Assembly: GCA_023424585.1 (NCBI GenBank)
Contig: JAFADT010000961.1
Coordinates: 1 to 7,215, forward strand
Length of the DNA: 7,215 nt
DNA from: Pseudomonadota bacterium
GTDB taxonomy: Bacteria; Myxococcota; Myxococcia; Myxococcales; Myxococcaceae
Direction: 5' to 3'
This document shows, one piece after another, positions 1 to 6,064 of this stretch. The translations under genes and the position numbers were made by a program. How positions within the stretch are numbered: position 1 is the first letter of the stretch; each line of letters starts with the position of its first letter. The notes below the pieces were generated by a model, which was not told where the DNA came from, did no database searches, and was given only the letters and a program-made list of their open reading frames with translations.

Positions 1-60
1 CAGGACGCGCAGACGCAGACGCGGGCCCAGGGACAGGACGCGCAGGCGCAGGCCCAGGGC
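1..60 (+). repeat. Degenerate in-frame tandem repeat coding a Gln/Ala-rich linker
   Basis: Two imperfect copies of a unit are visible. Bases 1-33 encode QDAQTQTRAQG and bases 34-60 encode QDAQAQAQG. The copies share the start CAGGACGCGCAG and the end GCCCAGGG, and differ by a six-base deletion plus substitutions. The repeat probably continues upstream of the window. It forms a low-complexity linker ahead of the VWA domain and could vary in copy number between strains, which is inference. Confidence 0.6.
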
Positions 61-1116
61 CCTCGGCCTGAAATCGAGGTGGCGTTCGTGCTGGACACGA
101 CGGGGTCGATGGGCGGCCTGCTGGAGGGCGCGAAGCAGAAGATCTTCTCCATCGCGTCGCGCATCGCGAAGGGCAAGCCCACGCCGCACCTGAAGGTGGC
201 GCTGGTGGCGTACCGGGACCAGGGGGACGCCTACGTGACGAAGCGCTTCGACCTGAGCGACGACATGGACTCCATGTTCACGGAGCTGCGCAAGCTCCAG
301 GCGGACGGGGGCGGGGACTTCCCCGAGCACGTGGGCCGCGGCCTGGGGGAAGCCGTGTCGCTGCTCAAGTGGAGCCAGGACCGCGAGGTGATGAAGGTCA
401 TCTTCCTGGTGGGCGACGCGCCCCCCGCAAAGCGCGAGGCCGCCTGGGATTTCAAGCTCTGGTCCAAGCGCGCGAAGGAGCGCCACATCGTGGTGAACAC
501 GGTGCGCTGCGGCGCGGACTCCTCCACCGAGGAGTCCTGGCGCTACGTGGCGAAGCTGACGGACGGCACCTTCGACTCCATCGACGCGTCGGGCGGCATG
601 GTGGCGGTGGCCACGCCCTATGACGCGGAGCTGGCGCGCGTGAACGCGGAGCTGGCGTCGAAGACGCTCTACGGCGGCCGCGCGGAGGCCCAGGCGGTGA
701 ACCGCGCCCGCGCCGAGGCAACCAAGGGCATGGCCGCGGAGGCCGTCGCGGACCGCATCAGCTACATGAAGACGAGCCGGAGCGCGGGCAAGAGCGCCCC
801 CAGCGCCGGGGCGGTGAGCAGCGCGCCCGCGGCGGTCGCGGGCGGCGTGGACCTGCTGGAGGAGCCGGCGGCGCTCGACAAGCTCAAGGACGACGAGCTG
901 CCCCAGGAGCTCAAGGGCCTCGAGAAGGAGGCCCAGGCCGCGAAGGTGAAGCAGCTGGCCGCCGAGCGCAAGGTGCTGGAGGAGAAGGTCGCGAAGCTCG
1001 CCACCGAGCGCGACCAGTGGCTCACGAAGAACGCCCCCGCCAAGGAGGACGCCTTCGACGCGAACGTGATGCGGAGCGTGAAGACCCAGGCCGCGAAGTT
1101 CGGCGTCACCTACTGA
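1..1116 (+). CDS. VWA (von Willebrand factor A) domain protein, 5' end outside window
   Basis: The reading frame is open from base 1, so the start codon lies upstream; the GTG at 79 is an internal valine inside the first VWA strand and not a plausible start. The visible 371 residues begin with a Gln/Ala-rich linker (bases 1-60). A VWA domain follows, from about base 70 to 630. Its metal-ion-dependent adhesion site reads DTTGSM (bases 94-111), the mid-domain loop reads GGGDFPEH (about 307-330), and a later metal-site aspartate lies in VGDAPP (about 409-426). After the domain come an Ala-rich stretch, a charged Lys/Glu/Ala segment likely to form a coiled coil (about 880-1040), and a closing segment ending QAAKFGVTY. 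VWA domains usually bind protein partners through a divalent metal. Whether the protein is secreted cannot be seen because the N-terminus is missing. Partner and role are unknown. Confidence 0.88.
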   Translation, partial: QDAQTQTRAQGQDAQAQAQGPRPEIEVAFVLDTTGSMGGLLEGAKQKIFSIASRIAKGKPTPHLKVALVAYRDQGDAYVTKRFDLSDDMDSMFTELRKLQADGGGDFPEHVGRGLGEAVSLLKWSQDREVMKVIFLVGDAPPAKREAAWDFKLWSKRAKERHIVVNTVRCGADSSTEESWRYVAKLTDGTFDSIDASGGMVAVATPYDAELARVNAELASKTLYGGRAEAQAVNRARAEATKGMAAEAVADRISYMKTSRSAGKSAPSAGAVSSAPAAVAGGVDLLEEPAALDKLKDDELPQELKGLEKEAQAAKVKQLAAERKVLEEKVAKLATERDQWLTKNAPAKEDAFDANVMRSVKTQAAKFGVTY

Positions 1117-1122
1117 GCGCGG

Positions 1123-2787
1123 CTACTCGCGCGTCACCGCCCGGAGGACGAGCTCCCGGCGTTGCTCCAGCAGCCGCATCGCCCAGGGGCGCGTCACCCG
1201 GTACACGCCCAGGTGCAGCACGGCGAAGCCGAGGATGAAGGCCACGGACTGCCAGCCCGGTCCGTCCTTCCCCGCGGCCCGCAGCGCGTGCCCGAAGGGC
1301 ATGCAGCCCACGCTGGCCGCGAGGATGCCCAGCATGGACGCGGTGAGGGGGACGCGGTCGCGGCGCTTCAGGCTCGCGTGGAACTTCACCGGGAAGTACA
1401 GCGACAGGAAGTTGCCCGCGGCCAGCAGCATGGGCACCACCGCCGCCACCGCGGCCATGGCGCACAGGAAGTCCACCAGCGAGCCCGCGCCGAAGTACAC
1501 CCGGTAGAAGATGCCCACCAGCACCGCCATCCCCAGCGCGGCCACGCCCTGCACCCGGTTCTTCGCGCGCAGCACGTCCGCCAGGCTCATGGGCGCCGCC
1601 AGGAACACCGCGAAGCCGTGGCCGTCGTACGCGAAGGTGTTCTGCGAGAACGTGGACGCGATGACCACCGCGCCATAGATGCTCAGGCCGCCCATCACCC
1701 ACGCGTCCGCGCTGCCGCCCAGCAGGTACACGAAGAGGTCCCGGCCGGAGAGCAGCTTCAGCAGGATGGCCAGGATGAAGGGCACCGCCGCCAGCAGCCG
1801 CGCGCGCGGGTTGCGCCACAGGTCCAGCACCTCGCGCCGCAGCAGCGTGTCGAAGCGCGAGCCCGTGGTGGCGAACGGGTCGTGGTCGCTTCCATCGCCC
1901 CGGTCGCCGCCGGAGCGGCCGCCCGCCTGCCGGTGGAAGCGCATCAGCAGCGCGTAGGCGACGCCCATGCCCAGGCCGGTGAAGAACAGGAGCCCGAAGG
2001 CCTCCAGCATCGCGATGCCCACGCGCCCGTGCGCCAGCTGCCCCAGCCCGTCGCCGAAGAAGCCCGGCGGCACCTGGCTGAGCGCCACCGCCGCGTTGAT
2101 GATGAGGCTCATGTCCAGCGCGCCCACGCCCGCCTCGCCCACGCTGGTGAGCCACGACGTGTCGATGGGCGGGATGAACGACGCGGCGACGAGGAACGCC
2201 ACCATGCCGCCGCCCATGATGCGCGCGCTGTGCTTCTCCCGGAGCACGTTGATGACCGTGTAGAGGCCCACCCGGCTCCACGCCGCGCAGAAGAGCGCGA
2301 ACAGCACGTAGAGCACCGCCGCCAGCCACGGCGCCGCCAGCCGGTGGCGCGACGCATAGCCCACCGCCGCGCCGGTGAGGGGCGCGTAGAACACCAGCGC
2401 GCGCGGCTCGAAGAGGCTGGCCACCGTGGAGCCCATCAGCAGCCGGAACGGCGAGATGGGGAACGCGGCGTAGCGCGACAGCTCCGAGTGGTCATCCACG
2501 CCCGCGGACAACAGCGGCCACGTCACCCAGGTGGCCGCGGTGACGAAGCACAGCAGGTTGAGGATGAAGTACGGCCACACGTTGCTGTGCACGATGAGCG
2601 GCAGCCGCATCAGCTTGAAGAAGCTCAAGCCCAGCAGCACGCCCGGCGCGCTGGAGCCCACGAACGCCGCCACCGCGAGCAGCCGGCTCCTGCCCGGCCC
2701 CTGGTTGAGGCCCAGGTGCAGGCGCAGCCCCCAGAGCAGCAGCAGGTGCTGGAGGAAGCCGGGGACCTTCGGACGCGGGCGGCTCAC
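1123..2787 (-). CDS. ABC-2 type exporter, large membrane permease subunit
   Basis: This 554-residue hydrophobic protein is the likely membrane partner of the ATPase encoded just upstream. It begins with GTG at 2785-2787, and that codon overlaps the ATPase stop as GTGA. A GGGAG lies five bases before the start, inside the ATPase gene, so translation is probably coupled. Hydrophobic segments cluster around residues 36-56, 72-95, 130-146, 152-172, 192-206, 225-240, 256-282, 330-345, 362-380, 414-432, 437-465, 482-500 and 513-530. A hydrophilic loop rich in Gly/Asp/Arg (about 284-310) splits the protein into two halves. Each half carries a similar element before a membrane segment (FPISPFRLLMGS near 109, APMSLADVLRAK near 398), as in large putative ABC exporter permeases that resemble two fused ABC-2 halves. 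The substrate cannot be told from sequence. Confidence 0.85.
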   Translation of the reverse strand: MSRPRPKVPGFLQHLLLLWGLRLHLGLNQGPGRSRLLAVAAFVGSSAPGVLLGLSFFKLMRLPLIVHSNVWPYFILNLLCFVTAATWVTWPLLSAGVDDHSELSRYAAFPISPFRLLMGSTVASLFEPRALVFYAPLTGAAVGYASRHRLAAPWLAAVLYVLFALFCAAWSRVGLYTVINVLREKHSARIMGGGMVAFLVAASFIPPIDTSWLTSVGEAGVGALDMSLIINAAVALSQVPPGFFGDGLGQLAHGRVGIAMLEAFGLLFFTGLGMGVAYALLMRFHRQAGGRSGGDRGDGSDHDPFATTGSRFDTLLRREVLDLWRNPRARLLAAVPFILAILLKLLSGRDLFVYLLGGSADAWVMGGLSIYGAVVIASTFSQNTFAYDGHGFAVFLAAPMSLADVLRAKNRVQGVAALGMAVLVGIFYRVYFGAGSLVDFLCAMAAVAAVVPMLLAAGNFLSLYFPVKFHASLKRRDRVPLTASMLGILAASVGCMPFGHALRAAGKDGPGWQSVAFILGFAVLHLGVYRVTRPWAMRLLEQRRELVLRAVTRE

Positions 2788-3623
2788 GCGGACTCCCGGC
2801 GCAGCGGCACCACGTTCGCCGCGGGCTCGCCGTAGAACGACAGCCTCGCGTTGCGCGCGGCCGGCACGGCGATCAGCTTCTCGAACACCGCCTCCAGCGT
2901 GGCCACGCCGTGGCGCTGGCGAAGCGCCTCCACCGGGCCCTGGTCCAGCATGCGCCCGCCCCGGATGACGCCCGCGTGCGTGGCCAGCCGCTCGGCGATC
3001 TCCAGCACGTGCGTGGTGAGCAGCAGCGTGACGCCCCGGCGGGACAGCTCGCGAAGCAGCTCGCGGATGACGCCCGCGGCGAGCACGTCGATGCCCTCGA
3101 AGGGCTCGTCCAGGAGCACCAGCTCCGGCGCGTGGATGAGCGCCGCGGCGATGGCGAGCCTGCGGCGCATGCCCTTGGAGTACTCCGCGACCAGTGTGCC
3201 CGCCTTGTACGTGAGCTCCGTCAGCTCCAGCAGCTCCACCGCGCGCGACGCGGCCTCCGCGCCGTCCAGCCCGTACATGCGCGCGCAGAAGGTGAGGTAC
3301 TGCCGGCCGGTGAGGCGCTCGAAGAGGCTCAGCTCCTCCGGCACCACGCCCACGCGCTGCTTCACCTCCAGCGGCCTCGCCACGGCGTCCACGCCGAGCA
3401 TGCGGATGGTGCCCTGGTCGGGCCCGTATACGCCGGTGAGCAGCGCGATGGAGGTGGACTTGCCGGCGCCGTTGGGACCCAGGAACGCGTAGAAGGCGCC
3501 CTTGGGGATCTGGAGCTCCAGGCCGTCCAGCGCGGTGAAGGTGCCGAAGCGCTTGACGAGGCCGCGGGCGTCGATGGCCAGCTCGGCCGGTTCAACAGGA
3601 GGGGGCGTCATGAAGGACGCCAT
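2784..3623 (-). CDS. ABC-2 type exporter ATP-binding protein
   Basis: This is a 279-residue ATPase if it starts at the ATG at 3621-3623. A GTG three bases earlier (3624-3626) is equally in frame, and a GGGAG at 3633-3637 is placed well for either. Using numbering from the GTG, the nucleotide-binding motifs are: Walker A GPNGAGKST (50-58); VPEE in the Q-loop region (95-98), where many ABC-2 ATPases lack the glutamine; signature YSKGM (149-153) in place of LSGGQ; Walker B LVLLDEP (169-175) with catalytic Glu174; and the switch histidine in TTH (206). This YSKGM/VPEE pattern is typical of the drug/antibiotic-exporter-like ABC-2 group. It should energise the 554-residue permease encoded immediately downstream, with which it overlaps by four bases. 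The C-terminal 40 residues are not conserved in any way I recognise. Confidence 0.93.
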   Translation of the reverse strand: MASFMTPPPVEPAELAIDARGLVKRFGTFTALDGLELQIPKGAFYAFLGPNGAGKSTSIALLTGVYGPDQGTIRMLGVDAVARPLEVKQRVGVVPEELSLFERLTGRQYLTFCARMYGLDGAEAASRAVELLELTELTYKAGTLVAEYSKGMRRRLAIAAALIHAPELVLLDEPFEGIDVLAAGVIRELLRELSRRGVTLLLTTHVLEIAERLATHAGVIRGGRMLDQGPVEALRQRHGVATLEAVFEKLIAVPAARNARLSFYGEPAANVVPLRRESA

Positions 3624-3695
3624 CACACCATGCTCCCAGGGGCTGCCGGCAATCCTCGGGTTGACGGATGGTGCGGCCCGCCGGGCGCTTGCGAC

Positions 3696-4076
3696 TCAAT
3701 GCACCATGGCCACCTCCGGCGGCCCGACGATCTGCTGCACGGTGGTGCGCACCTTGTCCAGGTCCACCGGCTTGGAGATGTAGCCGGCGGCGCCCACCAG
3801 CTCCGCCTCCCACTCGAAGCCGTAGCCGGAGATGATGATGATGGGCAGGTTGCGCGCCCGCGGCATCTTCTTGAGCGCGTCCAGCAGGCCCCAGCCGCTC
3901 ATGACGGGCATGCGCAGGTCCAGGAGCACGGCGCCCGGGATGTCGTCCTCCAGGAGGTCCAGCGCCTCGCGGCCGTTCTGGGCCTCGATGGTGGCATAGC
4001 CCATCTCCTGGAGGGCATCGCAGATGAGCGTGCGGTGACTCGCGTCGTCGTCGACGACCAGGATGAAGTTCGACAT
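3696..4076 (-). CDS. Single-domain response regulator (receiver only)
   Basis: This 126-residue CheY-like receiver has no output domain. All phosphorylation-site residues are present: acidic pocket D9-D10-D11, phospho-acceptor Asp53 in LLDLRMP, Ser83 in IIISGYG (the Thr/Ser switch position), Tyr99 (aromatic switch) and Lys102 in the SKP motif. The protein ends about 25 residues after the lysine, the usual length for a stand-alone receiver. The ATG at 4074-4076 has AGAGG nine bases upstream. No histidine kinase is in the window, so the cognate kinase is unknown; orphan receivers are common in myxobacteria. It lies 102 bases after the amidohydrolase stop and about 72 bases before the ABC ATPase start, all on one strand. 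A link to the exporter is possible but not shown. Signalling through protein contact is more likely than DNA binding. Confidence 0.93.
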   Translation of the reverse strand: MSNFILVVDDDASHRTLICDALQEMGYATIEAQNGREALDLLEDDIPGAVLLDLRMPVMSGWGLLDALKKMPRARNLPIIIISGYGFEWEAELVGAAGYISKPVDLDKVRTTVQQIVGPPEVAMVH

Positions 4077-4112
4077 GGGCTTGAGCCTCTGGAGTGGCGG
4101 CGTCTTCTTGGG

Positions 4113-4125
4113 GACCGCGATTCTA
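4113..4125 (-). promoter_or_regulatory. Possible -10 element for the response regulator
   Basis: The minus strand carries TAGAAT (plus-strand bases 4120-4125), five of six matches to TATAAT, in a locally AT-richer patch between the amidohydrolase stop and the response regulator start. Initiation would fall near 4113 and give a leader of roughly 37 bases that includes the AGAGG ribosome binding site. No convincing -35 hexamer lies at 16-18 bases, so this is a weak call. Confidence 0.25.
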
Positions 4126-4178
4126 TGGGGACGAAGATGGGAATGCCCTCCTCATTGCGGAAGGGCCTTCGTTTCTTT

Positions 4179-5207
4179 TCAACATCTGGACGCGCCGGGG
4201 GGCGGTGATCCGCCCTCGCCGTAGAGCTGCAGCGTATTGCCTCCCAGCACGCCCGCGAGCGCGGCCTCGTCCAGCCCCAGCCCGGCCAGCGCCCGGAGCT
4301 CCCGGTCCCACGCGTAGGGGATGTTGGGGAAGTCCGTCCCGTAGAGGATGCGCTCGGGCCGCGCCTCCAGCGCCTTCCTGGGGAGGGGCACGGGGAAGTA
4401 GCCGCCCACCGCCATGGTGGTGTCCAGCCAGAGCGTGTCGTGGCGCTCCAGCAGGCGCGCGTACGCGTCGAACTCGTCCGCTCCCAGGTGCGGCACGCAC
4501 AGCTTGAGCGTGGGGTGATCCCCCAGCACGCGCTCCACCCGCTCCGCGGCGCAGAGCTGATGCGGATCCACCGGGTACTGGGGACTGGAGGGCTCCCGCC
4601 CCGAGTGCATCACGAGCGGCTTGCCCGCCCGCGCGCACGCCTCGTAGAGCTCGTGCAGCTGGGGCGCGTCCGGCGCGAAGGCCTGCACGTGGCAGTGCAG
4701 CTTCACGCCCCTCAGCCCCAGGGCGAACGCCTCCTCGAGGATGCCGACGGCGTCGGGCTCGCCTGGATACACGGTGGCGAGGCCGATGACGCGGGGCTCG
4801 GCCTTCGCCACCTCCGCGACGAAGGCGTTGAGCGCGCGCGCCATGCCCGGCTTGTGGGCGTAGTGCAGGGCGACCACGCGCTGGACGCCCCGCGACAGCA
4901 GGAAGGACAGCACGCGCGGCGTGTGCAGCTTGTAGCGGATGGGCCAGCCGTACCGGTCGAACCAGCGCCACACCGCCTCGAAGACGCGGTCGGGGAACAG
5001 GTGCACGTGCGCGTCCACGACGGGCGGCAGGCCGGGGTCCACGCGGGGCCCTTCCTCGTCCGCCAGCGCGGGCATGGGCATCTGGATGCCCTGCTCCCGC
5101 CAGGTCGCGGCCGGCGAGGACGCCAGGCAGGGCACCGGCGCGTCGGGGTCCTCGTGCGCGTGCTCGCCCGGGCCAGGCCCGGCGCGGGGCCCTGGGGGCG
5201 CCGTCAT
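4179..5207 (-). CDS. Amidohydrolase_2 family TIM-barrel metal-dependent hydrolase
   Basis: This 342-residue protein is of the amidohydrolase-2 type, a superfamily of metal-dependent hydrolases and decarboxylases. The start is taken as the ATG at 5205-5207 because it overlaps the upstream stop as ATGA. The frame stays open further upstream, but that part lies over the 79-residue gene and looks like shadow sequence. Metal-site motifs appear in the expected order: DAHVHLF (His67, His69), VKLHCHV (Lys169, His171, His173), VMHSG (His201), VPHLGADE (His240) and LYGTDFPN (Asp292). This resembles the family's HxH, H, H, D pattern. About 60 proline-rich residues precede the barrel and look unstructured; a shorter start at Met43 is possible. 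The protein appears cytoplasmic, with no signal peptide. The substrate is unknown. The short GLD-x-AALAGVLGGNTLQLY tail is the usual family end. Confidence 0.88.
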   Translation of the reverse strand: MTAPPGPRAGPGPGEHAHEDPDAPVPCLASSPAATWREQGIQMPMPALADEEGPRVDPGLPPVVDAHVHLFPDRVFEAVWRWFDRYGWPIRYKLHTPRVLSFLLSRGVQRVVALHYAHKPGMARALNAFVAEVAKAEPRVIGLATVYPGEPDAVGILEEAFALGLRGVKLHCHVQAFAPDAPQLHELYEACARAGKPLVMHSGREPSSPQYPVDPHQLCAAERVERVLGDHPTLKLCVPHLGADEFDAYARLLERHDTLWLDTTMAVGGYFPVPLPRKALEARPERILYGTDFPNIPYAWDRELRALAGLGLDEAALAGVLGGNTLQLYGEGGSPPPGASRC

Positions 5208-5443
5208 CCGCCCGTGCCCGGCCCGGAGGGCTTCTTCGCGTCCTCCTCGTCCAGGCGCCGCAGGTAGCTGTTGTGCGCGTAGCCCTGGCGCTCCAGCCGC
5301 TGCGCCTCGATGGCGTCCGCGACCTTCGAGCACACCTGGCCGAGCATGCGCAGGGACTCGGCGATCAACCGCTCCGCGTGGTCCTGCGCGTTGGCGGACG
5401 GAATGACGGGACGATCGCGACGGAACGGCAGGGGCAACTTCAT
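5204..5443 (-). CDS. Small uncharacterised protein coupled to the amidohydrolase
   Basis: This 79-residue protein starts at the ATG at 5441-5443 and overlaps the downstream amidohydrolase start by four bases (ATGA), which supports it as real. I do not recognise a family. The N-terminus is basic and proline-containing (MKLPLPFRRDRPVIP). Residues about 20-52 look like a continuous amphipathic helix rich in Ala, Glu and Leu with a single cysteine (Cys38). A charged segment and a short Gly/Pro tail follow. There is no signal peptide or membrane segment. No good Shine-Dalgarno sequence precedes the ATG. As the first gene of the minus-strand run it faces the structured intergenic region at 5444-5767. 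It could be a small partner of the hydrolase, but that rests only on the overlap. Confidence 0.72.
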   Translation of the reverse strand: MKLPLPFRRDRPVIPSANAQDHAERLIAESLRMLGQVCSKVADAIEAQRLERQGYAHNSYLRRLDEEDAKKPSGPGTGG

Positions 5444-5450
5444 CCGCTGG

Positions 5451-5456
5451 AATCTA
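5451..5456 (-). promoter_or_regulatory. Possible -10 element giving a leaderless or near-leaderless transcript
   Basis: On the minus strand TAGATT (four of six matches to TATAAT) ends seven bases before the ATG of the 79-residue gene. If it is used, transcription would begin at or one base before the start codon. This agrees with the absence of a Shine-Dalgarno sequence there. The hexamer 17 bases upstream is TGGCGG, a poor -35, so the call is tentative. Confidence 0.22.
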
Positions 5457-5537
5457 AGGGATGCCCCGCGCCGCCGCCACGCGTCCGTCCCACCCCGTCC
5501 CCCGGCCGCCCCTCCCGGCCGCCCGGGGTCACCGAGT

Positions 5538-5590
5538 GTTGACAGCGCGACGCGGCATGCGACCCGGGGCCGGGTTAACCGCGTTGACAG
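5538..5590 (+). repeat. Pair of GTTGACAG direct repeats 45 bases apart
   Basis: GTTGACAG occurs at 5538-5545 and again at 5583-5590. Each copy contains a perfect -35 hexamer TTGACA, but neither has a good -10 at 16-18 bases. The second copy also forms the interrupted palindrome GACA-G-TGTC (5586-5594). The arrangement could be a pair of regulator binding sites or -35 elements read with an alternative sigma factor; both ideas are inference. Confidence 0.35.
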
Positions 5591-5608
5591 TGTCCCACTT
5601 TACATTTT

Positions 5609-5640
5609 GCGCCGGCCCGGCCGCCGGGCGGGCCCTGCGC
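5609..5640. repeat. GC-rich inverted repeat (hairpin) in the divergent intergenic region
   Basis: GGCCCG at 5614-5619 pairs with CGGGCC at 5629-5634, with outer GCGC arms at 5609-5612 and 5637-5640. An alternative compact form pairs GCCCGG (5615-5620) with CCGGGC (5624-5629) around a three-base loop. No T-run follows in either transcript direction, so it does not look like an intrinsic terminator. Confidence 0.4.
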
Positions 5641-5648
5641 ACGCCCTT

Positions 5649-5666
5649 GAGTGTTGGCAACTACTC
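5649..5666. repeat. 18-base inverted repeat upstream of the plus-strand promoter
   Basis: GAGTGTTGGCAACTACTC has arms GAGT/ACTC and GTT/AAC around a GGC centre, seven base pairs with one unpaired T. It lies about 38 bases upstream of the -35 element at 5704, a position compatible with an activator or repressor site. No regulator is identified. Confidence 0.35.
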
Positions 5667-5703
5667 GGAATCCCGGGGGGTTTACGAATTTTCAGGCGGG
5701 GGG

Positions 5704-5732
5704 ATGACAGCGGGCGGATTCACCTCTACATT
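5704..5732 (+). promoter_or_regulatory. Sigma-70-like promoter for the 91-residue gene
   Basis: ATGACA at 5704-5709 (five of six matches to TTGACA) is followed by a 17-base spacer and TACATT at 5727-5732 (four of six matches to TATAAT). Initiation would fall near 5739, giving a leader of about 29 bases that contains the AGAGGG ribosome binding site. Spacing and position are ideal for the gene starting at 5768. This is the best promoter match I found in the window. Confidence 0.5.
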
Positions 5733-5753
5733 GCGACCGTCGGATTTCACGCA

Positions 5754-5759
5754 AGAGGG
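5754..5759 (+). promoter_or_regulatory. Ribosome binding site of the 91-residue gene
   Basis: AGAGGG lies eight bases before the ATG at 5768 and supports this start. The longer plus-strand frame that crosses this ATG in another phase has no such site. Confidence 0.6.
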
Positions 5760-5767
5760 TCCTGCCC

Positions 5768-6043
5768 ATGGCTTACGACGGCGAGCTTGTGAAGATGCAG
5801 AACGGTCGCTGGGCCCGGTTCCAGCGGTGCCAGGTGTACCGGCCGGGCGTGACGGACGCTGGTGAGACCATGCTCCTGATCGCGGTGGAGCTGGAGGAGC
5901 GCTATCAGCAGCTGCTCGACGAGGCGGCGGACTCCCTGGCGGAGTACCGCTCCCAGGGCGTGCCCGTGCAGGTGCGGCTGGCGCCGGACGCGCAGGGGCT
6001 GACGCTGCACCCGGAGGCCCCGGCCTCCATGTCGGTGAACTAG
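5768..6043 (+). CDS. Small uncharacterised protein, 91 residues
   Basis: The gene has a clear ATG, a ribosome binding site eight bases upstream, a plausible promoter and a strong terminator downstream, so it is probably a monocistronic expressed gene. I do not recognise a family. The N-terminal 45 residues (MAYDGELVKMQNGRWARFQR onward) suggest a short beta-rich fold with Trp15, Phe18 and Tyr24. A charged helix (about 40-63, rich in Glu, Leu and Gln) follows, and then a strand-like segment VPVQVRLAP (65-73). There is one cysteine (Cys21), no signal peptide and no membrane segment, so it is likely a soluble cytoplasmic protein. It is transcribed away from the hydrolase-linked 79-residue gene. 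Its function is unknown. Confidence 0.82.
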   Translation: MAYDGELVKMQNGRWARFQRCQVYRPGVTDAGETMLLIAVELEERYQQLLDEAADSLAEYRSQGVPVQVRLAPDAQGLTLHPEAPASMSVN

Positions 6044-6064
6044 TCCCTCTTCCAGAGGTGAAGG

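Larger units (their letters stand above)
5444..5767. other. Divergent intergenic region, 324 bases, with dense regulatory-looking structure
   Basis: This is the only long non-coding stretch in the window, lying between the starts of two divergently transcribed small genes. It contains AT-richer islands (about 5584-5610 and 5680-5695) within GC-rich sequence. It also has two GTTGACAG copies, the palindrome GGTTAACC at 5573-5580, a GC hairpin, an 18-base inverted repeat and a sigma-70-like promoter for the plus-strand gene, listed separately. Bases 5457-5537 show nothing recognisable beyond GC-rich sequence. Reading frames crossing it in the plus direction lack coding character and a ribosome binding site. 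Confidence 0.6.

Noticed and set aside
1106..2329. Minus-strand open frame overlapping the permease in another phase
   Set aside because: It is a Gly/Arg/Ala-rich low-complexity shadow of the real permease frame, with no start signal.
1162..2835. Long plus-strand open frame antisense to the permease, rich in His, Arg, Gln and Ala
   Set aside because: It is the complement of a clear membrane protein gene, has no ribosome binding site or recognisable motif, and its composition is typical of antisense frames in GC-rich DNA.
3674..3690. GCCCGCCGGGC inverted repeat in the gap before the ABC ATPase as a terminator
   Set aside because: The stem is very short, has no T-run and is of a kind expected by chance in GC-rich sequence.
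4159..4180. GAAGG-G-CCTTC followed by a T-rich run as a terminator
   Set aside because: The symmetry leaves a one-base loop and only about three usable base pairs, and the T-run is on the strand with no gene ending there.
2910..4208. Plus-strand open frame across the ATPase and response regulator genes
   Set aside because: It spans two well-supported minus-strand genes, shows no domain and has a His/Arg/Gln-rich shadow composition.
4440..5267. Plus-strand open frame antisense to the amidohydrolase
   Set aside because: The opposite strand encodes a protein with all expected metal motifs; this frame has none and lacks a ribosome binding site.
5591..5610. Possible sigma-54 promoter around TTTTGC
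   Set aside because: No GG dinucleotide lies at the required distance upstream of the GC; the match is limited to TTGC.
5461..5865. Plus-strand open frame through the divergent intergenic region into the 91-residue gene
   Set aside because: It crosses the promoter and overlaps the better-supported gene in another phase, with no ribosome binding site at its start.
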